Origin: Photorhabdus luminescens subsp. luminescens
GTDB lineage: Bacteria > Pseudomonadota > Gammaproteobacteria > Enterobacterales > Enterobacteriaceae
Reading direction: 5' to 3'
NCBI RefSeq assembly: GCF_001083805.1
Contig: NZ_JXSK01000003.1
Coordinates: forward strand, 62,001 to 126,000
Length of the DNA stretch: 64,000 nt
The stretch's first letter is position 1; each line of letters starts with the position of its first letter. A program made the translations under genes and the position numbers. Shown piece by piece: positions 44,140 to 54,083 of the stretch. The notes beneath the pieces are model-generated. The model was not told where the DNA came from. It saw nothing but the letters and a program-made list of their open reading frames with translations, and made no database searches.

Positions 44140-45306
44140 CTAACCTAAAATTATATGAGGCACAAATCGTGATGTATCTTTCGTGATCCTGCCAATATCT
44201 TCCCTGACCGATAGGCCAGCCGGCGTGTCATTCACGAGCCAACTACCGATAAGAACATGGCTATCGCCAATCTTTGGCAATGGGGTGTACTGCTGCACAA
44301 CATAACCCTCTTCGCCGTAAGGTCCATCTACTTCTTCAACCACTTTGCCATCTTTATGAATACTAATATTCGCTCCCTCACGGCTGAATATCGGCTTCAT
44401 GACGTAATGGGCTAGGCGCTTGGCTTGCGGATCATCGGCAAAATAAGCTTCAAGCAAATTTGGATGTCCGGGAAACATCTGCCAAAGCAACGGCAAAATT
44501 GACTTATTCGAAGTGATGCATTTCCACATTGGCTCAAACCAGTTAACCTCCGCCGTAACCAAATGTTGAGCGTATTCTTCACGAAACATGAACTCCCACG
44601 GGTACAACTTGAATATAGAATCTATAATCTTGTTATTACTATCCGTAAACTGATCACACTCGCTCAGTCCAATATCCTCAAGGTAGACAAACTCGGTATG
44701 AATACCTGCATCTCTGGCACAGTCAGCCATGTAATCGACCGTCCCCTTGTCTTCCTCTGTGCCCTTACAGCAGGCAAAATGAAGTGTGTTGAATGGCAAA
44801 AAGGGTTTCAATTCACAGAAGCGATTAACAAGCAACTCCTGTAGCAAGTTGAACTGATCAGCCGTATGAGGCAATTCGCCCCGGTTAACCTTATCTTCCA
44901 GCCACAACCAGCTAAAAAAGCCATGTTCATAGATTGAGGTTGGCGTATCTGAGTTAATTTCCAACAATTTAGCCGAGTTTTTACCATCATAGGCAAAATC
45001 GAGGCGACTATAGAGGCTTGGATCTTTGCGCTGCCAAGATCCACGAACCAGTGGCCACATTGCTTCTGGAATTTGGAATTTAGCCATCAACTCATCACTG
45101 TTGACCACTCGCTCTACCGCTTGAAGACTCAATCGGTGGATTTCCGCTGTCGGCTCTTCAATATGCTCTTCAATTTGCTTGAGAGTAAACTGGTAGTAAT
45201 GGTCTTCCGTCCAGTACGGTTCATTATCGATTGTGTGGAAACCAAACCCAAATTCTTTTGCCCGCGCTTTCCAATCATGACGAGGTGTTGTTGGGATCTG
45301 AAGCAT
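44140..45306 (-). CDS. yjfC: Glutathionylspermidine-synthase-like ATP-grasp protein YjfC
   Basis: A 388-residue protein of the GSP_synth family. LLEINSDTPTSIYEHGFFSW, the ATP-grasp lid region KPIFSREGANISI and EEGYVVQQYTPLP, GSWLVNDTPAGLSVRED are the family marks. It lacks the amidase half of E. coli Gss, so it can only ligate. The reaction of YjfC-type proteins (amine or peptide to a carboxylate) is not established. Last gene of the yjf operon. Confidence 0.9.
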   Translation of the reverse strand: MLQIPTTPRHDWKARAKEFGFGFHTIDNEPYWTEDHYYQFTLKQIEEHIEEPTAEIHRLSLQAVERVVNSDELMAKFQIPEAMWPLVRGSWQRKDPSLYSRLDFAYDGKNSAKLLEINSDTPTSIYEHGFFSWLWLEDKVNRGELPHTADQFNLLQELLVNRFCELKPFLPFNTLHFACCKGTEEDKGTVDYMADCARDAGIHTEFVYLEDIGLSECDQFTDSNNKIIDSIFKLYPWEFMFREEYAQHLVTAEVNWFEPMWKCITSNKSILPLLWQMFPGHPNLLEAYFADDPQAKRLAHYVMKPIFSREGANISIHKDGKVVEEVDGPYGEEGYVVQQYTPLPKIGDSHVLIGSWLVNDTPAGLSVREDIGRITKDTSRFVPHIILG

Positions 45307-45399
45307 GACGTTAACCCTTTGATAATGCTTAATGCGGCAATAATGACTCTATGCAAAACACTGATAACAAGAAGCCTGAGAATAAAATGTCAGCGCTGG

Positions 45400-46278
45400 T
45401 TAACCCCCCCAACTGTATTTAGCGGAAGATGTTGAACCAAAACCACCAGAAGACTTGGTGGTAACGATTGGCTTACTATCATAACCAGAATAACGGGAAT
45501 CGCTGTTTTTAAATTTTTGCTCATTTTCACGTATCAAGCGCTCTCGATACATTCTCTCTTTATGCTTACGCGCTGAGTAATCGCCGATTTCATCAACGAT
45601 CCCAGATGTAATATAAGAAGTTGATCGGGAGCTCAGTATAGGATTTATACCTGCAACGACATGTGTTCCACCTTGAGCAGCTTCTTTCTCAATTGGCAGA
45701 CGAACCGTCTCCAGCGGATGCAAATAACGTCGGTTCATCTCGTACTGGATGTTGCCAATATCGGAATAAGCGCCAATAACCTTACTATCAGCGAAAAAAA
45801 GCTTACCGTATAAGTCGCTATAGCCTGATGTTGAAGTAAATAGCGGCTGATAGAACACATTGCGGTATTTTTCATCTATATCGTATTGGTTAAACTGTGC
45901 TGGCTTCACCTCCGCCATCATAAAGGCGGCCATCTTCGGTCGATAACCTACAGCCCCCGGCATTGCTTCACACTCACCATACTCAAGCTCACACATGGCT
46001 TTCTTACGAAATTTCTGCGAAGTGCGTTCTGCTTCACGTAATGCCGCCTGGTACGTGGCTTCACACTGAGCAGCGATCGTATTCTTTGGATTATTCTGAC
46101 AAGACGCCAAATCCTTATAGATATTGATTGACAGCTCATCCGCCGATTGACCGCAACCCACGAGTGAACCCACACTGAGCGCCAATGACGTGAATGAGAA
46201 CCCACGCCAATATTTGCGTTTACTCTCAACGTTAATGGCGGTGCTGCGCATTCTGCGCTTTTTGTTGCCGTTCGTCAT
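45400..46278 (-). CDS. yjfM: DUF1190 lipoprotein YjfM
   Basis: A 292-residue protein. After a basic N-terminus comes a signal sequence with lipobox SLVGC, then the Cys-containing DUF1190 core (YKDLASCQNNP, CEATYQAALREAERTSQKF, CELEYGECEAM) and a Gly/Ser-rich C-terminus. GGGGATCG precedes the ATG. Envelope protein of unknown function, always found with the YjfC-like ligase and the DUF350 membrane protein. Confidence 0.9.
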   Translation of the reverse strand: MTNGNKKRRMRSTAINVESKRKYWRGFSFTSLALSVGSLVGCGQSADELSINIYKDLASCQNNPKNTIAAQCEATYQAALREAERTSQKFRKKAMCELEYGECEAMPGAVGYRPKMAAFMMAEVKPAQFNQYDIDEKYRNVFYQPLFTSTSGYSDLYGKLFFADSKVIGAYSDIGNIQYEMNRRYLHPLETVRLPIEKEAAQGGTHVVAGINPILSSRSTSYITSGIVDEIGDYSARKHKERMYRERLIRENEQKFKNSDSRYSGYDSKPIVTTKSSGGFGSTSSAKYSWGG

Positions 46279-46290
46279 ACGATCCCCAAA

Positions 46291-46728
46291 TCAGTAAGTC
46301 ATGCAAGCTGCATTTAAAAGACCAACAGAAATTGACACCGCCGCCAACACAATTGCGGCAGGGACCTCATTATTCTCAATGCGAGATACAATCTTTGGCA
46401 TCATAAATATGCGAACCATGAAAAAACCAGCAATCTGGGCCAACAACGCAATAACACTCCACATCACGAAATCAATGACACCGACAGAGTTGCTTGCCGC
46501 ACTTGCAATGGCGATGCTGTAACCGACCAGCGCACCGCCAAGTGATATTGCAGCAGCGGTGTTTTTCTCTTGCTTGATAAGTTTCCACTCATCATGAGGA
46601 GTAATTATTGTGTAGATGAACTTGAAAACAATGAAAAAAACCAGCGCCAAACCAAAACACAAACCAAAATTGCCTACACCATGCATAAACTGAGTGAAAG
46701 CCTGTTCTTCATTTTCCAATGTGATCAT
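46291..46728 (-). CDS. yjfL: DUF350 membrane protein YjfL
   Basis: A 145-residue inner-membrane protein with four hydrophobic segments. The repeated ETAAAISLGGALVGYSIAIASA and NNEVPAAIVLAAVSISVGLLNAACM blocks are the paired DUF350 modules. The ATG follows the yjfK stop directly. Role unknown. Confidence 0.92.
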   Translation of the reverse strand: MITLENEEQAFTQFMHGVGNFGLCFGLALVFFIVFKFIYTIITPHDEWKLIKQEKNTAAAISLGGALVGYSIAIASAASNSVGVIDFVMWSVIALLAQIAGFFMVRIFMMPKIVSRIENNEVPAAIVLAAVSISVGLLNAACMTY

Positions 46729-47391
46729 TTATGCCACCACTTTAAAATCAGTTTGGTTAAGTTGAATACCGGTGCTCAATACCATCAATCTATCCAGGTG
46801 ATTCCCGACAACTTTTTCTTCTCCCACAACTTGAAGCTCTTCTGTTCTGTTATGAGTAACCTGACGCGTATACACCATCACAAACTGATCAGTTTCGGTT
46901 ATACGCCCCTCTTTACTGTAAGTTTTCTCGGTAACAGCCACAGGCTTAACATTGTCCCATAACCGAGAGAACTGGGTGCCGTCGAGATCATATTCCCCAT
47001 TTGGCGTGACAATACCGTTTTTAATCAGCGCATCCCATTGAGCTTGTGAATCGATCGGTTTAGTTTCGTAAAAGTACCACAGGCTCACCTCCTTCACGCC
47101 ATCATCCCCCTCGCCTTCTTGCAGCACTTGAAGGTAACCTTCGTCATCCGTGTAATAACGAACCAAACGCACGTTATCACCTAAGTCGACAACACCAACG
47201 GAACATATAAGCTGAGTTGAAGCCGCATTTTCGATCGTTAAGTCAGATTCCATCAGTTTTAGCATCAACGGGTCTATCTCAAATACCCCGCCAATACGCA
47301 AACCTAATACTTCCGGCGCCTTTGGAACAACAGGCGCAACTGCCTTACTCCCGAACGCGCTCTTAAACGCATCTGCGATTTTGGAAAGCAT
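46729..47391 (-). CDS. yjfK: DUF2491 family protein YjfK
   Basis: A 220-residue acidic cytosolic protein. DUF2491 marks: GVFEIDPLMLKLMES, NVRLVRYYTDDEGYLQVLQEG and DGTQFSRLWD. I start it at the ATG at 47391 (CAAGAGA upstream), 19 codons inside the longest frame. Function unknown; member of the yjf set. Confidence 0.9.
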   Translation of the reverse strand: MLSKIADAFKSAFGSKAVAPVVPKAPEVLGLRIGGVFEIDPLMLKLMESDLTIENAASTQLICSVGVVDLGDNVRLVRYYTDDEGYLQVLQEGEGDDGVKEVSLWYFYETKPIDSQAQWDALIKNGIVTPNGEYDLDGTQFSRLWDNVKPVAVTEKTYSKEGRITETDQFVMVYTRQVTHNRTEELQVVGEEKVVGNHLDRLMVLSTGIQLNQTDFKVVA

Positions 47392-47456
47392 AAAAACGTC
47401 TCTTGATAGGAAGATCCCACTTTTAAAAGCAGGATCTTGATTTAACAACTGAGTAT

Positions 47457-48140
47457 TTACTTGCCAAGGATACGAGCAAGTTCATCTTCCGCGGACATAG
47501 CGCTTGAAGTTATACCAGCCTCTTTAAGCTTTTTATCCAGATCGCCAGAAGTCATACTATCGTGAAGCTCTTGCTGAGCCTCGAACTGAGCCGCTTTCTC
47601 AGCCTGACGTGACTTGATACGCTCCAGGGAATCAAGGGCGGTAGATGTTTTTGACGAAGCGCCAACCACAGAGCTTTGAGTCGCAGCCTGTGCCTTCTGC
47701 ACTTGTTCAGTTGCCTTAACCAAATCAACCTGATTCTCAAGCTGCGACACTTTCTTCTTCGCTTCTTGCACATTGTGTCGATGCGTCGTTTCAGCCTTCT
47801 GGAACGATTCAAACAACGCTTGTTCTCTTTCCAGCTCATCACGCAGAGTCGCAACTTTCTGAGCACACTCCAGAGCAAGCCCATTATCACCTTTACCCGC
47901 AGCAGAGCGAGCATAACCCTCGTACTCGGTGATACTGTTTTTGATATCTGAAACCCTTTTCTCCGCCATTTTTCGCTTAGCAATAATGCTAACCAGACTT
48001 TCATCCGCACGGCGGATTTCTGCTTTTGCTTCTCGGATTTCCTGATCAAGAATCGTCAGTGCGTTGCCATCAGCGACAGATTCTGCCGCGTTATTTACCG
48101 TTCCTTTAATTGCTTTAAAAAGCTTTTTCCATACATTCAT
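47457..48140 (-). CDS. yjfJ: PspA/IM30 family protein YjfJ
   Basis: A 227-residue coiled-coil protein of the PspA/Vipp1 (ESCRT-III-like) family. An N-terminal amphipathic helix (VWKKLFKAIKG) is followed by long heptad-rich helices (about 25-150), ending with a DELARIL tail. Such proteins bind stressed membranes. Within the yjf operon it may act with the DUF350 membrane protein. GGGGAA precedes the ATG. Confidence 0.93.
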   Translation of the reverse strand: MNVWKKLFKAIKGTVNNAAESVADGNALTILDQEIREAKAEIRRADESLVSIIAKRKMAEKRVSDIKNSITEYEGYARSAAGKGDNGLALECAQKVATLRDELEREQALFESFQKAETTHRHNVQEAKKKVSQLENQVDLVKATEQVQKAQAATQSSVVGASSKTSTALDSLERIKSRQAEKAAQFEAQQELHDSMTSGDLDKKLKEAGITSSAMSAEDELARILGK

Positions 48141-48159
48141 TGATATTTCCCCTACATTG

Positions 48160-48546
48160 TTATTTTAGAAACTCAGAATACGCATCAAGAAGCTCAGTGA
48201 TGTTGGCAAACAGCATAGAGACTTCGATGACAACGCTTTCTTGTTTTGATTCCGATGACAATGAACCAAAAGCAGTATAGTAAGATTGACCATCTACCTT
48301 AGTAATTCCAACTGAGGTCAGCGGCATCATCTTGTGCGTTTCTAAAATAAACTGATTTAAAGAAGCGGGATCTAAAACATTCTCTTCCGAAAACAGTAAT
48401 GCTTCCACTGTAATTTGTCTTCCACAAATAGCCAGATGTGCTTTAATTCCGTCTTCATTAGTAATTGCAAGACATTCACCTATTTGCTCTACAGTCCAGT
48501 TGTTACCAGATTCATTAAGAGCTTTAATTACTTGATTTAATTCCAA
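48160..48546 (-). CDS. yjfI: DUF2170 family protein YjfI
   Basis: A soluble protein of about 128 residues, DUF2170 type (WTVEQIGECLAITNEDG, LTSVGITKVDGQSYYTAFGSLS). I favour the TTG at 48546 because GGAG lies 7 bases before it; the frame is open to an ATG at 48588 without a good site. First gene of yjfI-J-K-L-M-C. Function unknown. Confidence 0.85.
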   Translation of the reverse strand: MELNQVIKALNESGNNWTVEQIGECLAITNEDGIKAHLAICGRQITVEALLFSEENVLDPASLNQFILETHKMMPLTSVGITKVDGQSYYTAFGSLSSESKQESVVIEVSMLFANITELLDAYSEFLK

Positions 48547-48588
48547 ACTATTTACTCCACTGGTTTGTTTTATCATTAAAATCAGCAT

Positions 48589-49545
48589 ATTAAGTTTAAA
48601 TTATCATCAGATTATACATTTTTCAATAAGTATCGCGTTAAAATAACCTAGTATTAAACCTGCAATATTCATAAGTGTGGTAAATACTAAAAACGCATAA
48701 AACCTTAAATACAGCATTACTGGACACTATTAAAACCTTATGCCATTTGCTAAGTGACCTTGTGCTATCTCAATACCTCCTGTGCAAAGCACCATGAGAA
48801 TACTCGCATGAAAAAACTCATCCTGACGGATGATTAAAACCACTTTTAACTAAGGTTGCTTTATCACCTTGGCGTATCACAGTAAATAAAATAGAGAATT
48901 GCAGGGTCAAATAAAAACTTCCAGTAAAATCAACCGATATTGATAAAAGTATCCACTTGGGTTATCAACTCATTTAACCTTATAATATTGAAGCTAAAAT
49001 CTTTTCAAACTCCAGTTTATCTCCGACATAAAAAAGCTCTTCTACTTAGCGTTTTTTACATTCAACAGAGATTAACCTTAATGCGTTAACTATCAGATTT
49101 AATCTTTATTTACCGTCATAATCTTTTCATCACCATTTTAACTATCTGTTTTCGCTTCATTTTAAAAACTAAGAAGACCGATTTATACAATAAACAGAAA
49201 AGCGATAATCATAGATATTAAAAGGGTGATAAAACGTTTATATTTTTGTTATTTTACATTGAGATATCTTTAACTACAGATACTTAGGTTAACTGATAGC
49301 AAAAACTTGTCGGATTTACCCAAAAACATTCAGCTTATAAAACCCTCTGTTAAATCAAGTTTAATATCTATCAATGATAACCACGATGTTATTTAGCATC
49401 CGAAAATATGCTTTTCCTTTTTGCCCACACTTTACTCACTTCCCAGACATACCGATTAAACACTTTTTCGGTCAGTCCCAACCAAAAAGCCTGGACTTTA
49501 CCCGCAATCTGCGGCTCCCTTCATTTTTAAGGGAGCCAATTTTAA
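48589..49545. other. Intergenic region of nearly 1 kb
   Basis: No convincing gene. One 60-codon frame (49374-49556) ends inside the ybcJ 3' hairpin and has no ribosome binding site. The left part must hold the yjf promoter. I see no repeat or RNA element. Confidence 0.5.
49513..49537. terminator. Hairpin downstream of ybcJ
   Basis: Perfect 9-bp arms (49513-49521, 49529-49537). The best T-tract is on the plus strand, but it also lies right after the minus-strand ybcJ stop. Confidence 0.5.
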
Positions 49546-49764
49546 TCATTCTTTAATGTGGACAGATTTACCATTAAAAGTAACAACCTGCCCGGCTATA
49601 ACTTTATAACGTTTACGGGTTTCTATCTGATTATTGACTTCAACCAGACCTTCAACAATAACCGCTTTAGCGCTAGCGCCGCTTTCACTCCACCCTTGAA
49701 ACTTCAACAGATCACACAACGCCACATGAGGGCGGCCTTCTAAATAAAAAATTTCCATTAACAA
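49546..49764 (-). CDS. ybcJ: S4-domain RNA-binding protein YbcJ
   Basis: A 72-residue single S4 domain: [32 protein letters not shown], then [18 protein letters not shown]. In E. coli ybcJ also follows folD. Its start lies 7 bases inside the folD frame. Likely binds structured RNA; partner unknown. Confidence 0.92.
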   Translation of the reverse strand: MLMEIFYLEGRPHVALCDLLKFQGWSESGASAKAVIVEGLVEVNNQIETRKRYKVIAGQVVTFNGKSVHIKE

Positions 49765-50633
49765 CCTTCAATTTTTTCCACATCGTGGTATTCCTCGCAG
49801 GCTTGCAAGGTATTCTGGATAAGTGTCGCGACTGTCATCGGGCCAACCCCCCCTGGAACCGGAGAGATCCAACTTGCACGTTCGGATGCAGTTTCAAAAT
49901 CAACATCGCCGATGACTTTGCCATCTTCCAGGCGATTAATTCCTACATCAATCACAATAGCGCCGGGTTTAATCCATTCGCCGGGGATAAAGTTTGGTTT
50001 ACCGACCGCCACAATGAGTAAATCTGCGTGCTCCACATGGTGGCGTAAATCTTTGGTAAAGCGATGAGTCACCGTAGTGGTACAGCCCGCCAATAACAAC
50101 TCCAGGCTCATTGGGCGACCAACAATATTTGAAGCGCCGATAACGACGGCATTCAGCCCATAAGTGTTGATTCCACAACGCTCAAGCAACGTTGCGATAC
50201 CGCGTGGAGTACAGGGACGCAGCTTTGGAGCACGTTGACACAAACGACCAATATTATAGGGATGGAAGCCATCAACATCCTTATCAGGCTGGATACGTTC
50301 CAGAACTTTGACGTTATCAATACCGGCAGGTAAAGGGAGCTGAACCAAAATTCCATCAATTTCCGAATCGTTATTGAGTTGATCGATAAGATTCAACAAC
50401 TCAGCTTCGCTGGTGGTATCTGGCAGGTCATAGGAACGGGAAACAAACCCGACTTCCACACAGGCGCGACGTTTGCTTGCGACATAAATTTGAGAAGCAG
50501 GGTTTTCGCCGACTAACACAACGGCAAGACCAGGAGCGCGTCTTCCCGCAGCAACACGTTGCTGAACACGCACTGCGACTTCACTTCGGATTGTCTGCGC
50601 AATCGTTTTCCCGTCAATAATTTTTGCTGGCAT
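49758..50633 (-). CDS. folD: Bifunctional methylenetetrahydrofolate dehydrogenase/cyclohydrolase FolD
   Basis: A 291-residue-class enzyme converting 5,10-methylene-THF to 10-formyl-THF with NADP. The catalytic [16 protein letters not shown] (Tyr/Lys) motif is at about 49-64, [35 protein letters not shown] and [12 protein letters not shown] all match E. coli FolD closely. The ATG at 50633 ([15 protein letters not shown]) is the homologous start. It is next to tRNA-Arg as in E. coli. Confidence 0.97.
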   Translation of the reverse strand: MPAKIIDGKTIAQTIRSEVAVRVQQRVAAGRRAPGLAVVLVGENPASQIYVASKRRACVEVGFVSRSYDLPDTTSEAELLNLIDQLNNDSEIDGILVQLPLPAGIDNVKVLERIQPDKDVDGFHPYNIGRLCQRAPKLRPCTPRGIATLLERCGINTYGLNAVVIGASNIVGRPMSLELLLAGCTTTVTHRFTKDLRHHVEHADLLIVAVGKPNFIPGEWIKPGAIVIDVGINRLEDGKVIGDVDFETASERASWISPVPGGVGPMTVATLIQNTLQACEEYHDVEKIEGC

Positions 50634-50755
50634 GTACGAATAAATCCATAAATCAAACATTGGGATACAGCCTATTTTGTCAGAACATGAACGTGATGTC
50701 AGTTTTATTGATAATCAGAAAATAGCCAGATGAAGATTTATAAGCAGAAAAGCCA

Positions 50756-50783
50756 TTGACTCAAGGAGTTGTCACCGTATAAT
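50756..50783 (+). promoter_or_regulatory. Sigma-70 promoter of tRNA-Arg
   Basis: TTGACT (50756-50761) and TATAAT (50778-50783) with a 16-base spacer, followed by a GC-rich discriminator CTCTCCCC, as in stringently controlled stable-RNA promoters. Confidence 0.8.
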
Positions 50784-50829
50784 CTCTCCCCGCATCAAAG
50801 CATTACTGATGCAGCTCATCTCTCAAGAT

Positions 50830-50906
50830 GCGCCCTTAGCTCAGCTGGATAGAGCAACGGCCTTCTAAGCCGTAGGTCACAGGTTCGAATCCTGTAGGGC
50901 GTACCA
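50830..50906 (+). tRNA. argU: tRNA-Arg (anticodon UCU)
   Basis: A 77-nt cloverleaf with encoded CCA. D arm AGCTCAGCTGGATAGAGC, anticodon loop CTTCTAA, T arm CAGGTTCGAATCCTG. It corresponds to E. coli argU in sequence and in its place next to folD. Its 3' end is the attachment site of the P4-like island. Confidence 0.96.
50885..50900 (+). other. attL core of the P4-like island (tRNA 3' end)
   Basis: TCGAATCCTGTAGGGC at the T-arm/acceptor end of the tRNA gene recurs exactly at 62622-62637. Confidence 0.75.
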
Positions 50907-51020
50907 TCCCCAAGTCTCCAAACGTCTTTTAAAGTCCACAAATTCCTTAAGAAACAAAGAAAAACAAGAAACTACAATCTATTGATGTCTACTAAGGTAT
51001 GTTGAAATCTACAGATCTTT

Positions 51021-51040
51021 GGGGGCATAATCGGGGGCAT
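51021..51040 (+). promoter_or_regulatory. Integrase arm-type sites, left end
   Basis: Two GGGGGCAT direct repeats (51021-51028, 51033-51040) 12 bases apart, with an inverted copy ATGCCCCC at 51061-51068. The same pair with the same spacing lies near the right end at 62547-62566. Confidence 0.6.
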
Positions 51041-51071
51041 TGTTAGGTTCAATCAAAATAGATGCCCCCAA

Positions 51072-52286
51072 ATGAAGTTGACAGTCAGACAGATAGAGAC
51101 AGCGAAGCCCAAAGACAAATCGTACAAACTCTCCGATGGTGGGGGCATGTACTTAGAAATTTTCCCGAATGGTTCCAAATGTTGGCGGTTAAAATATCGT
51201 TTTGCTGGCAAAGAAAAGCGATTGGCATTTGGTACTTATCCCACCGTAACTTTGGCAGAAGCCAGAAACAAAAGAGAAGACGCCAAGAAAATATTGGCAA
51301 ATGGCGATGATCCGGGGCTGGTCAAAAGACAGGAAAAAAGGGAAAAGGCTCTCATCGTAAATAACAGCTTTGAAAAAATTGCCCTTGAATGGCACGCCTA
51401 CAAGCTCCCTAACTGGTCAAAGGGATATGCAGAAGACCTTTTAGAAGGCTTCACAAAAGATATTTTTCCTTTCATTGGCAAACACGCCATCACCGATATC
51501 AAACCTTTAGACATGCTCACAGTCCTGCGTAAAATGGAACAACGCGGCGTTCTCGATAAGTTGAAAAAGATCAGGCAGGCATGTAATCAAGTTTTCAGAT
51601 ACGCAATTGTCACGGGAAGAGCAGAATATAATCCTGTTGCTGAATTGGCTGGCGCATTAGCAACACCGAAAGCCAAGCATTTCCCACATTTGAATGTTGA
51701 TGAATTACCCGCATTCTTACAAGCATTGTCCTTCTACAGCGGAAGTAAAATTACTCAAATCGCGACCAAATTACTTTTGCTTACAGGATTGAGAACCATA
51801 GAATTGCGCGCTTCTACTTGGACAGAAATTGATTTTGATAAAGCAATTTGGGAAATCCCTCAAGAGCGCATGAAAATGCGTAGACCTCATATCGTCCCGC
51901 TTTCTGAGCAGGCTTTAGCTTTGTTGAAAGAATTAGCAGCGATCACAGGTCGATTTAACTTTGTTTTTCATGGACGGAATGATGCAAGTAAGCCAATGAG
52001 TGAAGCTGCCATTAATCAGGTTCTTAAACGCATTGGTTATGATGGCAGAGCAACAGGCCACGGATTTCGCCATACCATGAGTACAATTTTACATGAACAG
52101 GACTATAACACTGCATGGATTGAAACACAGCTTGCACATGTTGATAAGAACAGTATCAGAGGAACATACAATCACGCCCAATATTTAGATGGTCGCAGGG
52201 AAATGCTGCAATGGTATGCTGACTATATGGATATGTTGGAGCGAGGTGAAAATGTGCTGATCGGAAAATTTGGTAAAAGAGCGTAG
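51072..52286 (+). CDS. int: P4-type tyrosine integrase
   Basis: A 404-residue integrase with the N-terminal DUF4102 arm-binding domain (MKLTVRQIETAKPKDKSYKLSDGGG), a core-binding SAM-like domain (about 100-185) and a catalytic domain with Arg in LTGLRTIELR (about 240), HGFRHT (about 329-334) and Tyr in GTYNHAQ (about 364). It is adjacent to the tRNA gene it uses as attachment site. Control is likely through the GGGGGCAT repeats upstream. Confidence 0.95.
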   Translation: MKLTVRQIETAKPKDKSYKLSDGGGMYLEIFPNGSKCWRLKYRFAGKEKRLAFGTYPTVTLAEARNKREDAKKILANGDDPGLVKRQEKREKALIVNNSFEKIALEWHAYKLPNWSKGYAEDLLEGFTKDIFPFIGKHAITDIKPLDMLTVLRKMEQRGVLDKLKKIRQACNQVFRYAIVTGRAEYNPVAELAGALATPKAKHFPHLNVDELPAFLQALSFYSGSKITQIATKLLLLTGLRTIELRASTWTEIDFDKAIWEIPQERMKMRRPHIVPLSEQALALLKELAAITGRFNFVFHGRNDASKPMSEAAINQVLKRIGYDGRATGHGFRHTMSTILHEQDYNTAWIETQLAHVDKNSIRGTYNHAQYLDGRREMLQWYADYMDMLERGENVLIGKFGKRA

Positions 52287-52345
52287 TGGATAGGTTCCAT
52301 ATGTTAATCTGTATCAACTGAACATTTTAGGATGGTTTTTAAACA

Positions 52346-53179
52346 ATGCTGATGGATGAATATTACTGTTTAAATTGGTTTGATATCGAGAAATATGAAA
52401 AATATGTTCATTCTTTAAACCATGAACAATGGTTTCTGGCTTTGCAAATACGGCATGAATATTGGAATTTTCCCGCAAAAATAAAAGAACTACGTTCTTT
52501 CTATAAGGAAAATAACTATAAGTCAGATATTATTGATGACAAGGTTGAAAAATATAATCAATTTATCAATGATATTGAAATTAAAACTGTTTTATCTCTT
52601 GATTATTTGAATTCTAACAAAGAATTTCTTCGTAAATATATGGAGTTGCCATTACATACGATGAGTGATGTTGATCTCCAACTTGCCGCCCATCAGCATT
52701 CCATTGGTGATTTATCATCTGATGAATTCATACATAAGGTTCTCATTGAGAAAGATGAAAATTATGTTAATGACAACGTCATTATTTATAAAGGAACCGA
52801 AGATAGCCGTCCTGAATGGTATCTTAGTGTTAATCTGGCTGCAAAAGATGATGTACTTTATCAGGCATTCAAACAATTTTTAGCTGAAGAAAGACGAAAA
52901 AAGAAGATCTTCCCAAGGAAAGATATCTCTGAGGTTGAGATTAAGAAATTTATTAATCTTAGATTACTACAGTACCTTGATTTGATTATCTACTGTTCAG
53001 CTAAAAATATAGTGATAAGTAACGTTGTTTTTGCTCAAATACTTTATCCAGATATTTATGATACTAATCCAATAGATCGACTGAGAAAAACCATGCCGTC
53101 TCTGGCTAAAGAAGTGATGGAAGGTGATTGGCTTGTTGCATCGGAACTTAAATTGTCTCTTGTGAATAGGGTAAAATGA
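52346..53179 (+). CDS. Hypothetical island protein (possibly DUF6387)
   Basis: A 277-residue acidic, low-GC protein after the integrase gene. N-terminal NWFDIEKYEKYVHSLNHEQWFLALQIRHEYW is distinctive; YLSVNLAAKDDVLYQAFKQFLAEERRKK and FINLRLLQYLDLIIYCS follow. Proteins with this start occur beside integrases of P4-like islands and I recall the name DUF6387, which I cannot verify. No catalytic motif. Composition differs from the integrase, suggesting cargo. Confidence 0.6.
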   Translation: MLMDEYYCLNWFDIEKYEKYVHSLNHEQWFLALQIRHEYWNFPAKIKELRSFYKENNYKSDIIDDKVEKYNQFINDIEIKTVLSLDYLNSNKEFLRKYMELPLHTMSDVDLQLAAHQHSIGDLSSDEFIHKVLIEKDENYVNDNVIIYKGTEDSRPEWYLSVNLAAKDDVLYQAFKQFLAEERRKKKIFPRKDISEVEIKKFINLRLLQYLDLIIYCSAKNIVISNVVFAQILYPDIYDTNPIDRLRKTMPSLAKEVMEGDWLVASELKLSLVNRVK

Positions 53180-53333
53180 TTTTTCTATGGAATGGAAATA
53201 TCACATTTTCATTCCAACTAAAATTTTCAGGTTTTTATTCCGACTGAAATTTTTTTTATTTCATGACTCGTTTAATCTAATTATTTGCAATTAAATAGCT
53301 CTGTAGACGTTAAGAAATTACAGGAGTTATTTT

Positions 53334-53525
53334 ATGCAGCACAATCTTATTCGCTTATCTGAAGTTAAACTCCGTACTGGATATAGCCGTGCATGGATTT
53401 ACCGTCTGATTAGTGAAAAGCGTTTTCCTCAACCAATTAAACTTGGTAAACGTTCGATTGCGTTTGTGGAACATGAAATTGATGAATGGATTAACCAACG
53501 TATTACTAAATCCCGTAGTAATTAA
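53334..53525 (+). CDS. AlpA-family regulator
   Basis: A 63-residue MerR-like winged helix: IRLSEVKLRTGYSRAWIYRLISEKRFPQPIKLGKRSIAF, then VEHEIDEWINQRI. AlpA/Vis-type proteins act as excisionase or activators of satellite genes. CAGGAG lies upstream. It precedes the replication genes as in P4-like islands. Confidence 0.88.
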   Translation: MQHNLIRLSEVKLRTGYSRAWIYRLISEKRFPQPIKLGKRSIAFVEHEIDEWINQRITKSRSN

Positions 53526-53686
53526 ATATTTTAATAGATAATTTCATCTGTCTTTTCCATAATAGGAAAAAACGATCAACAGAATGATAAATAAAAAATA
53601 GGGGCAATGCCCCTTGTTATCATATTTGTGAAAAAATGAATATGTAATTTTTTAATAAACACAGGGCAAAGAAAGGTGAAATTTAT

Positions 53687-53860
53687 TCAGTTTTTGGATT
53701 CTATACCACGTTTGTCTAATTCACGTCTCAATAAGCGTTTTATCCAACCCGATTTGTTATCATCGCCATCTTCTTTCATAGCAATTGCTAAACGCTCAGA
53801 TAGTTCTTTATCCAGACGTAGCTGGACAACATGGCGTTCTTTGTTTTCTTTGGTTGACAT
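53687..53860 (-). CDS. Ribbon-helix-helix repressor (small)
   Basis: A 57-residue Arc/MetJ-type protein: KERHVVQLRLDKELSERLAIAMKEDGDDNKSGWIKRLLRRELDKRG. GGGAG precedes the ATG at 53860. A 13-bp palindrome TTGACATTGTCAA covers the start codon region and a half copy lies 25 bases upstream, a likely autoregulatory operator. It is divergent from the replication genes. Confidence 0.75.
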   Translation of the reverse strand: MSTKENKERHVVQLRLDKELSERLAIAMKEDGDDNKSGWIKRLLRRELDKRGIESKN

Positions 53861-53866
53861 TGTCAA
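53854..53866. promoter_or_regulatory. Palindromic operator at the RHH gene start
   Basis: TTGACATTGTCAA, a perfect odd palindrome overlapping the ATG of the RHH gene. A TTGACAATG half-repeat follows at about 53892. Confidence 0.5.
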
Positions 53867-54083
53867 CTCCCATGATTTAATCTGTGAAAATGTTGACAAT
53901 GTACACCATTGCTTGACTTTAAGTAAAGCAAAGCCCGGAAGTGCTACCAACACTACCGAGCTTCTAACCACGACATTATCGGAACTAATGCTATGGCTGA
54001 CATACAGCATACCCAAACTCGCCCTAAATTTACATGTTTTGATGTACTTGTTAGCCTTAAGGTTATCTTTCAGGAGGTACATC

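Noticed and set aside
48589-49545. Hidden gene or RNA element between yjfI and ybcJ
   Set aside because: Frames on both strands are short and AT-driven, and I could not define any conserved stem beyond the ybcJ-proximal hairpin.
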